DNA of 64,000 nt from the NCBI GenBank assembly GCA_965262505.1, contig CBDHFM010000030.1, forward strand, positions 4,650,001 to 4,714,000, written 5' to 3'. This document shows, in pieces, positions 27,027 to 36,197 of the stretch (positions are counted from its first letter, which is position 1; each line of letters opens with the position of its first letter). This DNA comes from JACPPO01 sp965262505 (GTDB lineage Bacteria; Acidobacteriota; Vicinamibacteria; Vicinamibacterales; UBA2999). The position numbers and the translations under genes are program-made. Below the pieces are notes generated by a model. It searched no databases. It worked only from the letters and a program-made list of their open reading frames with translations, and was not told the origin of the DNA.

Positions 27027-28696
27027 TGAGCCCTCGGGCTCGACAGGTGCTCGTGCTCAGTGCCACTGTGAGCGCGTTGCTCGTATTGGCGTTTCTGTAC
27101 CGCTTCAATGCGCTCGGTAGCGCGCTGGGGGGGTTCGACAACGATCACTTTCATTACTACGTACGCGCCAAACAGGTGGCGCACGGAGAGCGCCCGCTGC
27201 GCGATTTTTACGACCACGGGCTGCAGGGGGCGTGGCCCTCCTTGAGTTACGAGTTACCGGCGTTGGCTCAGCGAATCGGAGGCGAGACGCTGCTGACAGA
27301 AGCGGTATTCACGATTGGCGCCATCGCTGTGTCGCTCGGTGTCACGTTCCTCGTAGCAGCGCGGCTAACCGGTGTCGTGCCGGCCCTCGTTGTGAGTCTG
27401 ATAACACTTTTCTTGGGAACGAGGCTCTACGGTTTCTCGAAGGTGCTCGTTTTGGCCGTGGCGGCGGCCCTTCTGCTTGCCTACGCGCGGCTCCCGGGCC
27501 GCGCCAAGGCTGCGATGCTCGGCGTGTGGTCCGTGGTTGCCTTTCTTTTCCGTCACGATTTCGTCCTGTACGTGGGTACGGCCGCGATTGTCGTCATCGT
27601 CGCTTCCGAGTCGATGCGACAGTGGCGCCGTGCGTGCAGCCGACTCGGCGTGTATGCAGGCGTGATGATGTTGCTGCTGGCAGGTCCCTTGTACTCGATT
27701 CAACACAACATCGGGCTTGCACCTTACGTGCGAGCCAACTTAGAAATCAGTGAACGTGAAACGCAACGGACGACTCTCCAGTGGCCGGAATTCGTCTCGA
27801 CCGGAAGCGGGCTCAGCGAGTTTGTCGGCAACGAGGACAACGCTGCGGCATGGCTGTACTACCTGTTTTGGACGATTCCGATTCTGGTGCTCTTCACGTT
27901 ACCGCGACTACGTGCCGTCGACGGCTTCGAGCCGCGGCAGATTCGGGCCCTACTTTTAAGCCTCGTCGCCCTCGCCCTGATGGTGAATGGGTTCTTCCTG
28001 CGATCCAACCTTCCGGCGCGTTTTGGGGATCTCGGCGCGCCGCTCGCCATCCTGGCAGCCTGGCTCATCTCGGCACGGCCGAGCCACGCTGCCGTAAGAG
28101 CGCTCGCGATGGCTGCCGCCGTAGGCGGTGTGGCCGTGACCATGCTCGCGACGAACGCGGTGGGCAGCGTGTTTCAGGAACTTGACACGACTGGTCTACG
28201 CGACAGTGCCGCCAAGATCCGCGGGCGATTCCAGACAACAGTAGAGGACCTGCGGGCCCTTCCGCCGCCCGCCGACGGCGATCCGATCGCTGGTGCGCTG
28301 AACGTGTCTGATTATCTGCGTGCCTGCACGAAACCGGACGATTCGGCCCTTGTCGTCAGTTCCACGCCGGAGGTCGCGGCAATGGCGAACCGAGCATTTG
28401 CGGCCGGACAGCCAACGTTCAGACCCGGGTTTTATGCCACTGTGGCGGATCAGCGGCGCATGCTGGACCGTCTCCGGCGGCAGTCCGTCCCAGTCGTGAT
28501 CACCGAGGCCGAGGATACGTATGTCGAAAGCCTGGCGCCAGAATTTCCCCTGATCCACGAGTACCTGATGGCCTCGTACATGACCGCAGGTGAACTGCTA
28601 GGAGCGGACGGCAAGCCCATGCGCGTCCTGATCGCCCGGGAACGCGTCGCCCCCCTACGTACCTATTCAACTACGGGACTGCCGTGCTTCCGCTGA
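27023..28696 (+). CDS. GT-C-like polytopic membrane protein
   Basis: 557 aa from GTG 27023 (GTGA overlap; ATG 27026 is an alternative). N-terminal helix LVLSATVSALLVLAFLY is followed by the loop GGFDNDHFHYYVRAKQVAHG with an acidic/His cluster near residue 40, as in GT-C transferases. Eight or more further hydrophobic segments and a C-terminal periplasm-type domain of about 150 aa follow. Probably a lipid-linked-sugar glycosyltransferase for glycan decoration; family assignment is tentative. Confidence 0.68.
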   Translation: MMSPRARQVLVLSATVSALLVLAFLYRFNALGSALGGFDNDHFHYYVRAKQVAHGERPLRDFYDHGLQGAWPSLSYELPALAQRIGGETLLTEAVFTIGAIAVSLGVTFLVAARLTGVVPALVVSLITLFLGTRLYGFSKVLVLAVAAALLLAYARLPGRAKAAMLGVWSVVAFLFRHDFVLYVGTAAIVVIVASESMRQWRRACSRLGVYAGVMMLLLAGPLYSIQHNIGLAPYVRANLEISERETQRTTLQWPEFVSTGSGLSEFVGNEDNAAAWLYYLFWTIPILVLFTLPRLRAVDGFEPRQIRALLLSLVALALMVNGFFLRSNLPARFGDLGAPLAILAAWLISARPSHAAVRALAMAAAVGGVAVTMLATNAVGSVFQELDTTGLRDSAAKIRGRFQTTVEDLRALPPPADGDPIAGALNVSDYLRACTKPDDSALVVSSTPEVAAMANRAFAAGQPTFRPGFYATVADQRRMLDRLRRQSVPVVITEAEDTYVESLAPEFPLIHEYLMASYMTAGELLGADGKPMRVLIARERVAPLRTYSTTGLPCFR

Positions 28697-28807
28697 CGAG
28701 GAACGGGCCTTATTCCGGGGCCTGAATGCCGCGCTGACTGGTCTCGGGAAGGGCTCATGTAGAATGGATTCCCGCTCCAGACAGGCGGCCCCACAAGACC
28801 CATCAGC

Positions 28808-29731
28808 ATGATCGACTGCATCACGGGATACCACCTCAATCCGTGGACGAGTGGTATCGCGAAGTTCAATGCCATCCTCGCGCAGCACCTCGACGTGCCG
28901 TTCGTCGGGATCCGTGCCGTCGAGCTCGGCGACTATCGCCGGCCGCTGCTCTCGGTGAAGCTCTCCGAGTTCAGCGATCGCGATGCCGCAGATCTCGACC
29001 TCTGGGGTGCCGCGCACGCAGGCCGGTTCGAGTTCTTTCTTCATGCGTTCGATGACACCGCCGTCGAAAGGCGCCTGGTTGCCGCGGCGGCGCAGGTGTA
29101 CGGAGGCAACCGCGAACTCTTCGAGCAGCTCCGCCCTATCCGTCCTGATATCCACGAGCTGTTCTGCCCCGGGACCATTCTGAGCCCCCAGCGGTTCCAG
29201 CGAACCGAGCTCTCAGTGTTCACCTTCGGCATGGCACACAAGATTCGCGTGCCCCTGTATCGTCGCCTTCGCGATCTCCTTGAGGCGAGCGGCAGGAGCT
29301 ACTCGGTCTACGTGTCCACGGCGCTTCACGAGAACACAAGCTTCGACGGCTCGTTTGCCGTGCGGTTCGAGGAGCTGCAGGCGATCTTCAACGACCAGGT
29401 GTATTTCATGGGGTATCTGTCCGACACGGCCGTCTTCAACCATTTGATGGACTGCACGTTCTTGGCAGCCTTTTTCGAAAGAGGGCTACGGGCGAACAAC
29501 ACGAGCGTCAACGCCGCGATGGAATGTGGCTGCGCCGTCATCACGAATCTCGACGAGTACTCGCCTGCGAGGCTCGTGCACATGAAGCATGTCATCGACA
29601 TTGGACGGTGTGATCGGCTTCCCAATGCGGAAGTGACCGAGCGCATCGGGCGCGCCGCGCGGGACATTGCGCACGCCGAGTACGGTTGGGATCGGTTGGT
29701 CGCTCAGTTGCGACCGGTCGTGCAGACATAG
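28808..29731 (+). CDS. GT-B-like glycosyltransferase
   Basis: 307 aa, ATG 28808. N-terminal GYHLNPWTSGIAKFNAILAQ resembles the acceptor-side start of GT-B enzymes. FTFGMAHKIRVPLYRRL begins the donor-domain half, and AFFERGLRANNTSVNAAME (about 220-240) sits where GT-B enzymes bind the nucleotide sugar. Short for a GT4 protein (usual 350-400 aa) but both halves seem present. A 111-nt gap precedes it; no strong promoter was identified. Confidence 0.6.
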   Translation: MIDCITGYHLNPWTSGIAKFNAILAQHLDVPFVGIRAVELGDYRRPLLSVKLSEFSDRDAADLDLWGAAHAGRFEFFLHAFDDTAVERRLVAAAAQVYGGNRELFEQLRPIRPDIHELFCPGTILSPQRFQRTELSVFTFGMAHKIRVPLYRRLRDLLEASGRSYSVYVSTALHENTSFDGSFAVRFEELQAIFNDQVYFMGYLSDTAVFNHLMDCTFLAAFFERGLRANNTSVNAAMECGCAVITNLDEYSPARLVHMKHVIDIGRCDRLPNAEVTERIGRAARDIAHAEYGWDRLVAQLRPVVQT

Positions 29732-29790
29732 ACGACGCGCAGGCGAGAGCCTGCCCGTTACGTCGAATGAGTTTCGTGAAGGATAACCGA

Positions 29791-29874
29791 ATGACGCTGA
29801 GGCCCCTTTGCCAGGACGACGTCCCGTCGTTCGAGGTGCTGAGCGAGCCGAACCCCGAGCTCGCCCGTTCGTGA
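29791..29874 (+). CDS. Possible 27-aa leader peptide before the SDR gene
   Basis: ATG 29791 has a good ribosome-binding site (AAGGA, 7 nt spacing). Its frame closes at TGA 29874, overlapping the GTG start of the SDR by 4 nt, the same coupling used throughout the cluster. The peptide starts MTLRPLCQDDVP. It may be a coupling or leader peptide, or a remnant of a larger gene. No function recognised. Confidence 0.3.
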   Translation: MTLRPLCQDDVPSFEVLSEPNPELARS

Positions 29875-30680
29875 TCGACGGGTTCCGTCTCGACGACGAC
29901 GTCGCCGTCGTCACCGGCGCGTGCGGGAAACTCGGCCCAATCTGGGTCGAGGCCTTGCTCGACGCGGGCGCGCGCGTGGCCGCACTCGATCTGCCCGGCG
30001 TGGCTCCGTCGGCCGCGTATGCGGCCGTTGCCTCCCTGGCCGGGGATCGGGTCTGCCGCGTCGATTGCAACATTGAGAGCCGCGCGTTCATCGAGGAGGC
30101 CGCCGCCGTCGTCGTCACGCGGATGGGCGTACCGGCGGTGCTCGTGAACAATGCAGGCATTGACCCGCCGCCCGACGCCGCCGGCAGCCGCTGCGACCTT
30201 CGCGACCTGCCGATCGACGAGTTTCGCCGCATGGTCGAGGTGAACCTGCTCGGTACGTTCCAGGTCACGCAGGTGTTCGGCGGCATGATGGTCGCGCGGG
30301 GTGCCGGATCCATCATCAATATCGGCTCGCTGTACGCCTCCGTGTCACCCGATACCCATTTCTACGACCACCTGGCGGGAGACGTGCCCTTCATCAAGTC
30401 TCCCGCGTACGGTGCTTCGAAAGCGGGCGTGGTCAACCTCTCGAAGTTCTTCGCGACGCATTGGGCACCGTCTGGCGTGCGTGTGAACACGCTCTCGCCG
30501 GGCGGCGTCCTCGCCGGACAGGACGAGCAGTTCAAGACGAAGTACGGTGCGCGCGTCCCGCTGGGCCGGATGGCCAGGCCGGAGGACCTCAAGGGACCGC
30601 TGGTGTTTCTGGCTTCTGCTGCCTCGTCGTACGTGACCGGACACGAACTCCGTGTCGACGGCGGTTTCACCGCGTGGTAG
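29871..30680 (+). CDS. Short-chain dehydrogenase/reductase (PtmA-like)
   Basis: 269 aa from GTG 29871. Classical SDR: cofactor loop VTGACGKLG (14-22), NNAG (93-96), catalytic S153, Y180 and K184 (YGASK), and a C-terminus with GRMARPEDLKGPLVFLAS and VDGGFTAW. The ending resembles SDRs of nonulosonic-acid and flagellin-glycan loci (PtmA type), where the partner PtmB is a CMP-sugar synthetase; here such a gene lies at 33460. Substrate unknown. Confidence 0.85.
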   Translation: MIDGFRLDDDVAVVTGACGKLGPIWVEALLDAGARVAALDLPGVAPSAAYAAVASLAGDRVCRVDCNIESRAFIEEAAAVVVTRMGVPAVLVNNAGIDPPPDAAGSRCDLRDLPIDEFRRMVEVNLLGTFQVTQVFGGMMVARGAGSIINIGSLYASVSPDTHFYDHLAGDVPFIKSPAYGASKAGVVNLSKFFATHWAPSGVRVNTLSPGGVLAGQDEQFKTKYGARVPLGRMARPEDLKGPLVFLASAASSYVTGHELRVDGGFTAW

Positions 30681-30741
30681 CGCACTCGTGCCTGAGGAGT
30701 ATGTTCCTTGATCACCAGTCCTGAGATCGAGAAGGCGTAAC

Positions 30742-31797
30742 GTGGCAGGCAACACTCTCGCGAGAGCGCGTTCGCTGGTACACCGACTGCTCGGCCGGGA
30801 GGGTGTCGAGGTCGCCATGCTGCTTCGAAAGGACCTGCACCGGCTCTCGAAACGTATTGAGCAGCTCGAGGAGTCCCAGCGGAACGCGATGGAACTCGCC
30901 CGACGCGCCGACCGGGCGTCCATGCAGGTCCAGCATGTCTCGGTGCTCAACCGCCGCCAGCAGCAGTCGATCGAACAGCTTCCAATCCTGCTGAATGAAG
31001 GGCGCATCGTCGACCACGTACGGCGCGCGGTGGCGGCGGCCCCGCTGCTCACGGACCCGTACGAACACATTGTGGTCGAACGGGTACTGCCGGATGACGT
31101 GTACGACTTGCTGATCAGCGCGATTCCGCCCGTCGCGTTTTTCGACGACAGGGATCCCATCAAGCAGAACCTCTGGTTCCCGATGGAATATGGGCCGACG
31201 CTGTCGGCAACCGCCTGGGACTTCATGGATGAGGTGATCGCGCGCCTGGCGATTCGCCCGGCGGTGCTCGATAAATTTCACGAGCCGCTTCAGCGCCACT
31301 TCGCGTCAACGTTCGGGACCGCGTTCACGGAACAGGCCAACCAGCTGCCGCAATCCGCATACGGGGGACGGTTGATGCTGCGGCGCCCTGGATATCATCT
31401 CGACCCGCATCGTGATCCCAAACGGTCGATACTGACCTGTCTTCTGTACCTGGCGCGCGACGGCGACAGCGATACGTACGGCACGCAGATCTTCCGCGTG
31501 GTCGACGACGACGAAGCGGGATACAAAGGGACCTACTATCCCGAACAAGAAGGTCGGAAATGTGAGTTCGTCAAAAACGTTCCGTTCAAGCCGAACACGA
31601 TGCTCGTAAACCTGAACTCCCGTGGTGCGCACGGCGCGACGATTCCGCCGGACGCACCGGCCGACCTCGAGCGGTATACGTTCCAGTTCTACGTGGCGCC
31701 CCAGAGAGAAGCGCTCTCTGCCTTGGTCAAGTCGTTGCCTGCGGCGAAGCGGGCCAAGTGGCGGGGCAAACCGCAGGTCATGCCGGAGCACGCGTGA
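30742..31797 (+). CDS. Probable 2-oxoglutarate/Fe(II)-dependent oxygenase
   Basis: 351 aa, GTG 30742 with GAAGG 6 nt upstream. Residues 25-85 form a charged helical (coiled-coil) segment. The C-terminal half has the double-stranded beta-helix pattern: an HxD-type iron site at H219-L-D221 or H223-R-D225 (GYHLDPHRDP), a distal His in RGAHGATIP (H297), and R311 (RYTFQFYV) placed to bind 2-oxoglutarate. It may hydroxylate a glycan, a lipid or a glycosylated protein. Confidence 0.7.
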   Translation: MAGNTLARARSLVHRLLGREGVEVAMLLRKDLHRLSKRIEQLEESQRNAMELARRADRASMQVQHVSVLNRRQQQSIEQLPILLNEGRIVDHVRRAVAAAPLLTDPYEHIVVERVLPDDVYDLLISAIPPVAFFDDRDPIKQNLWFPMEYGPTLSATAWDFMDEVIARLAIRPAVLDKFHEPLQRHFASTFGTAFTEQANQLPQSAYGGRLMLRRPGYHLDPHRDPKRSILTCLLYLARDGDSDTYGTQIFRVVDDDEAGYKGTYYPEQEGRKCEFVKNVPFKPNTMLVNLNSRGAHGATIPPDAPADLERYTFQFYVAPQREALSALVKSLPAAKRAKWRGKPQVMPEHA

Positions 31798-31945
31798 ACA
31801 GCGTCGGCTCTTGGGAACATGAAAGGCGTTCCCTGCTCGAACGCCCGGGGCTGTGTCGATTGGTGGCACGGAGCGCTGAAGCACGCCGCAGGCACGCTAG
31901 CCGGATCCGGAAGTCCGGAAAGACGACCGTCACGGTATCTCGAAA

Positions 31946-33451
31946 ATGACCGTACCGATCGCATCCCGGGCCGACGGTAGCGACCTCCAGTCTATTCCCT
32001 CCGTCATTCCCAATCATCTCGGCAGCCAGGACGCCAGTGCGAGCGACGGCCGCACGTTCGCCAAGATCGACCCTGCCACCGGCCGGGCCATCTGCCAGGT
32101 CGCGAGGTCTACGGCCGCCGACGTGCAGCGTGCCGTCGAGATTGCCAAAAAGGCGCAGCCTGCCTGGGCCGCAACGACCGTCGTCGGGCGGGGGGACATC
32201 CTTCGCCAGATCGCATTGCTCATGCGCGAGCATCGAGCGGACCTCGCTGAACTGGTTGCAAGGGAGACGGGCAAGTCGCGCAAGGATGCCCTTGGCGAGG
32301 CCGACGCGGCGATCGAGATGGGCTTCTTCGTCGCCGGCGAGGGCCGCCGCTTTTACGGCCAGACCACGACCAGCGCCGTGCCGAACAAGGCCGCCATGGT
32401 CGTCCGACAGCCGCTCGGCGTCGCCGGCCTGATCATCGCTGCCAACACGCCGCTCGCGAACGTCGCATGGAAGGCGTTTCCTGCGCTGCTGTGCGGGAAT
32501 GCGGCCGTCATGAAGGCGGCCGAGGACACGCCGCTGTCAGCCTGGGCGTTCGGTGTGCTCGCGCGGGAGGCGGGCGTGCCCGACGGCGTGTACACGACGT
32601 TGCACGGTTTTGGCGAAGAGGCGGGTGCGCCGCTCGTAGAGCACCCCGATGTCGCCGTCGTCAGCTTTACCGGTTCGTGCGAGGTAGGTCGATGGATTGC
32701 CGAGACGGCCGGGCGGCGTCTTGCGAAGACGTGCCTCGAACTGGGCGGAAAGAACCCGCTCATCGTGTGTGACGACGCAGACTTGCAGAATGCGGTGAAG
32801 TGGACGCTGGGATCGGCGTTCAGTAACGCCGGGCAGCGCTGCGCGGCGGGTAGCCGCATCATCGTGTTCGATGCGGTGTACGACGCTTTCACGAGGCTTC
32901 TGCTCGATGCGGTGAAGAAGCTGAAGGTCGGCACGAGCGATACGGACGACTTTGGGCCGGTCATCAATGAGGGGCAGATGAACGCGATGCTGGCCTCGGT
33001 GGAGCGGGCTAGAGCGGCCGGTGCGGTGGTGCTCGCAGGCGGTCATCGCCTCAACGGTAAGCCATTTGGCGATGGGTACTTCGTCGAGCCGACGATTGTG
33101 GAACACGTGGGGCCGAACGACGAGATCTCGCGCAGCGAACTCTTCGGGCCGATCACCTGTATGTATCGGGTGAAGGGCTTTGACGAGGCCATCACGCTCG
33201 CCAACGACTCACCCTTTGGTCTCACCGCCTCGATTCATACGCAGAACTTGAATCGCGCCATGACGTTCATTGCGCAAGTCCAGTGCGGAGTGGCGATCGT
33301 CAATGGCGGAACCTACGGTAGCGAGCCTCACGTGCCGTTTGGCGGCCTGCGGCAGTCGGGCAATGGATGGCGGGAAGCAGGCACGCAGGCGCTCGACGTC
33401 TACTCTGATTTGAAGACGGTGTATATCAATCACAGCCCTGATCGAGTGTAG
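31946..33451 (+). CDS. NAD(P)-dependent aldehyde dehydrogenase
   Basis: 501 aa, full family length. Oxidises an aldehyde to a carboxylate. N167 (AANTP), K190 (MKAAED), E265 (LELGGKNP) and the nucleophile C299 (NAGQRCAAGSR) are all in place; FGPITCMYRV and PFGGLRQSGNG complete the fold. The 148-nt gap upstream contains a TCCGGAAG direct repeat near 31910 and no gene. In this cassette it may oxidise a sugar aldehyde. Confidence 0.92.
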   Translation: MTVPIASRADGSDLQSIPSVIPNHLGSQDASASDGRTFAKIDPATGRAICQVARSTAADVQRAVEIAKKAQPAWAATTVVGRGDILRQIALLMREHRADLAELVARETGKSRKDALGEADAAIEMGFFVAGEGRRFYGQTTTSAVPNKAAMVVRQPLGVAGLIIAANTPLANVAWKAFPALLCGNAAVMKAAEDTPLSAWAFGVLAREAGVPDGVYTTLHGFGEEAGAPLVEHPDVAVVSFTGSCEVGRWIAETAGRRLAKTCLELGGKNPLIVCDDADLQNAVKWTLGSAFSNAGQRCAAGSRIIVFDAVYDAFTRLLLDAVKKLKVGTSDTDDFGPVINEGQMNAMLASVERARAAGAVVLAGGHRLNGKPFGDGYFVEPTIVEHVGPNDEISRSELFGPITCMYRVKGFDEAITLANDSPFGLTASIHTQNLNRAMTFIAQVQCGVAIVNGGTYGSEPHVPFGGLRQSGNGWREAGTQALDVYSDLKTVYINHSPDRV

Positions 33452-33459
33452 GGCGAGCT

Positions 33460-34245
33460 GTGTCCACGCCATCTGTGCCGATACCCTCAGTGGTCGCATT
33501 CATCCCCGCGCGGCAAGGGTCCAAGCGTGTTCCCGGCAAGAACGTGCGCCCGCTCGGCGGGCATCCCGTCATCGCGTACACGATCGCCCCGGCGCTCGAA
33601 AGCGGCGTCTTCGAGTCCGTCATCGTCTCGACCGACTCAGAGGAGATTGCCGCCATCGCGCGGCATTACGGAGCCGAGGTTCCCTTCCTCAGGCCCTCAC
33701 AGTTTGCCGGCGACACGTCGCCGGACATCGAATGGCTCGAGCACGCGTTGACCGGACTGAAGCGGATGGGGCGCCGGTGGGACTGTTTCAGCCTATTGCG
33801 TCCGACGAGTCCGTTTCGGACGGCGGCCACGATCCGCCGCGCGTCGGCGCGCTTCATGGCACAGGATGGCGTCGACTCACTCCGCGCCGTCGAGAAGTGC
33901 GCGCAACATCCGGGCAAGATGTGGGTGGTGGATGGCGATCGGATGTCGCCACTGTTGCCGTCGGCTGCGGGAGAGCAGCCGTGGCACAGCACCCCGTACC
34001 AGGCGCTGCCGCCGGTCTATGTGCAGAACGCGTCGCTCGAAATCGCCTGGACGCGCGTGGTATTCGAAGGGCGCACGATCGCTGGTAATGTCCTGGTGCC
34101 TTTCCTGACCGAAGGCTACGAGGGGTTCGACATCAATGATCCGCACGACTGGCTGGTGGCCGAGCGCCTGATCGCTGACGGCGAGGTCGAGCCGCCGCCC
34201 GTGCCGCAGGTCCCGCACGGAGGCCAATGGGTGAACAGCAACTAG
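33460..34245 (+). CDS. Second acylneuraminate cytidylyltransferase-like (CMP-sugar synthetase)
   Basis: 261 aa from GTG 33460, 8 nt after the aldehyde dehydrogenase. Signature FIPARQGSKRVPGKN (about 14-28), IVSTDSEEIAAIA, LLRPTSPFRTA, YVQNASLEIAW and the closing GFDINDPHDWLVAE. More PtmB-like than the neuA at 15441, with which it shares only the family motifs. Its last 19 nt overlap the transketolase gene. It should activate a 2-keto-3-deoxy or other ulosonic sugar with CMP. Confidence 0.85.
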   Translation: MSTPSVPIPSVVAFIPARQGSKRVPGKNVRPLGGHPVIAYTIAPALESGVFESVIVSTDSEEIAAIARHYGAEVPFLRPSQFAGDTSPDIEWLEHALTGLKRMGRRWDCFSLLRPTSPFRTAATIRRASARFMAQDGVDSLRAVEKCAQHPGKMWVVDGDRMSPLLPSAAGEQPWHSTPYQALPPVYVQNASLEIAWTRVVFEGRTIAGNVLVPFLTEGYEGFDINDPHDWLVAERLIADGEVEPPPVPQVPHGGQWVNSN

Positions 34246-36197
34246 ACGAGGTCACCAGCGACGAGCTTGTCTACATCCCGGCATCGGAGTTCCGCCGGTT
34301 GCTGGACGCACGACTGTCGTCCCACCTCGCCGCGGAAGCGTTCGCGGCGATCGCGCGGATCAACACCTTGTACATGATCGCGCGGGCCTGGTCGGGTCAC
34401 ATTGGCACCAGCTTCAGTTCGCTCGAGATCATGAGCTGGCTGTTTCTGAACGAAATGCGGGATCTCGACAAGGGGCCGGGCGCCTGCGACATCTTTTTCT
34501 CGTCGAAGGGCCACGACGCTCCAGGGCTGTATTCGGTCCTCGTCGGGCTGGGGCTGCTCCCTGAGGAGGGGATGGACAACCTCAGGCGCCTCAATGGCCT
34601 GCCTGGCCATCCACACGTGCAGACGCCGTACATCCAGGCCAACACGGGTTCGCTCGGGATGGGTATTTCGAAGGCCAAAGGTATGGCGATCGCGAATCGT
34701 CTTGCCGGCCATCCGCGCCGCATCTTCGTGCTGACCGGCGACGGCGAGCTGCAGGAGGGACAGTTCTGGGAATCGCTCGCTTCGGCGGCCAAGGAGCGTC
34801 TCAGCGAGATTGTCGTCGTCATCGACCACAACAAGATTCAGTCTGACACCTGGGTCGAGCAGGTCAGTGATCTTCGAGATATCGAAGCGAAGCTCCGTGC
34901 CTTTGGCTGGTATGTGAGCAGGTGCGATGGTCACGATGTCCGTGCAATCGACAAGGCGTTTCGCGCGCTCGACGGAATCACCCATCAGCCGAAGGTCGTG
35001 GTGGCCGACACGGTGAAAGGGAAGGGCGTGTCGTTCATGGAGGGCCCGTCGATGAAGGCCGGTGAGCTGTACGCGTACCACTCGGGCGCGCCGACGGAGA
35101 CGGAATACGCAGCGGGCTCAACCGAACTGCTCGACCGCGCCCGTCGCTTGTTCAGCGCGTCGGGATTGGGAGCGCTGGCCACAAAGCACGCCAGGCGTCC
35201 GCAGCGCCGAGAACCTCGGGTCACCCAGAATCTCATCAGCGCATACAGGGATGCGCTCGTCGTCCAGGCGGATCGCCATCCGCGCCTGGTCGTGCTCGAC
35301 GCGGATCTCGTGAAGGATTGTGGCCTGGTTCCGTTCGCGCAGAAATATCCGGATCGATTTATCGAATGCGGGATCGCCGAGCAGGACATGGTCTCGATGG
35401 CCTGCGGGCTGGCCGGACGTGGCGCGCTTCCGGTCGCGCACTCGTTTGCATGCTTCCTCTCGGCGCGTCCCAACGAACAGATTTACAACCAGTGCAGCGA
35501 GGGATCGAAGGCGATCTACGTCGGTTCACTGGCCGGTCTGCTGCCGGGAGGACCTGGGCATTCACACCAGTCCGTTCGCGACATCGGCGCACTGGGCTCG
35601 GTCCCGAATCTGCTCATGGCGGAACCGTCCGTCGAAGACGAAGTGCGCGCGCTTCTTGAGTACCTGGTCGAGGTCGCGCCGGAGAGTTCCTATCTGCGGC
35701 TCGTGTCGGTGAAGTGGCCGGTGCCCTTCGGCTATCCCGCGGGTCAGCGCGTGCAGCCCGGTCGCGGCTGGGTGGTACGTGACGGCCGTGACCTCGTCGT
35801 ATTCGGCTACGGTCCGTGGCTGTTGGCCAACGCCTGGCATGCGGTCGAGGAGCTGCAGGAAAGCTTCGGCATCACGACCCGTTTGATCAATCTACCGTGG
35901 CTCAATCGCGTCGATCCCGTCTGGCTCGAGGAGACCATCGGAGAGCGCCGGGCCATACTGCTGCTGGACAACCATTACGTGCGCGGCGGGCAGGGGGACA
36001 TGCTGGCTGCGGCGGTTGCGGAACTCGGACTCGACCCGGTGGCGAGCGTCGCGCGCCTAGGCGTTACCGAGTTGCCGGAATGCGGTACGAACGACGAGGT
36101 GCTCGCGCATCATGGCCTCGATGTCGCGTCGCTCGTGGAAGCGTTCCGGGCGGCGGCAGGCAGGCACAGACCGGGCGTTGTGTCACAACTCGCATGA
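34227..36197 (+). CDS. Transketolase-like protein (single chain)
   Basis: 656 aa, usual for a complete transketolase (about 650-670). Moves a two-carbon ketol unit using thiamine diphosphate. N-terminal half: GHIGTSFSSLE, SKGHDAPGLYSVL, and the ThDP/Mg site GDGELQEG (171-178) with N202. Middle half: CGIAEQDMVSMACGLA, where E385 should activate ThDP; then GGPGHSHQSVRDIG. Lying between a CMP-sugar synthetase and a HAD phosphatase, it is probably dedicated to a ketose or ulosonic sugar of this locus rather than the pentose phosphate pathway. Confidence 0.9.
   Translation: MGEQQLDEVTSDELVYIPASEFRRLLDARLSSHLAAEAFAAIARINTLYMIARAWSGHIGTSFSSLEIMSWLFLNEMRDLDKGPGACDIFFSSKGHDAPGLYSVLVGLGLLPEEGMDNLRRLNGLPGHPHVQTPYIQANTGSLGMGISKAKGMAIANRLAGHPRRIFVLTGDGELQEGQFWESLASAAKERLSEIVVVIDHNKIQSDTWVEQVSDLRDIEAKLRAFGWYVSRCDGHDVRAIDKAFRALDGITHQPKVVVADTVKGKGVSFMEGPSMKAGELYAYHSGAPTETEYAAGSTELLDRARRLFSASGLGALATKHARRPQRREPRVTQNLISAYRDALVVQADRHPRLVVLDADLVKDCGLVPFAQKYPDRFIECGIAEQDMVSMACGLAGRGALPVAHSFACFLSARPNEQIYNQCSEGSKAIYVGSLAGLLPGGPGHSHQSVRDIGALGSVPNLLMAEPSVEDEVRALLEYLVEVAPESSYLRLVSVKWPVPFGYPAGQRVQPGRGWVVRDGRDLVVFGYGPWLLANAWHAVEELQESFGITTRLINLPWLNRVDPVWLEETIGERRAILLLDNHYVRGGQGDMLAAAVAELGLDPVASVARLGVTELPECGTNDEVLAHHGLDVASLVEAFRAAAGRHRPGVVSQLA

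Noticed and set aside
34227..36197. Housekeeping transketolase unrelated to the glycan locus
   Set aside because: Overlaps with the CMP-sugar synthetase and HAD genes argue for a dedicated role, although the sequence alone cannot exclude it.
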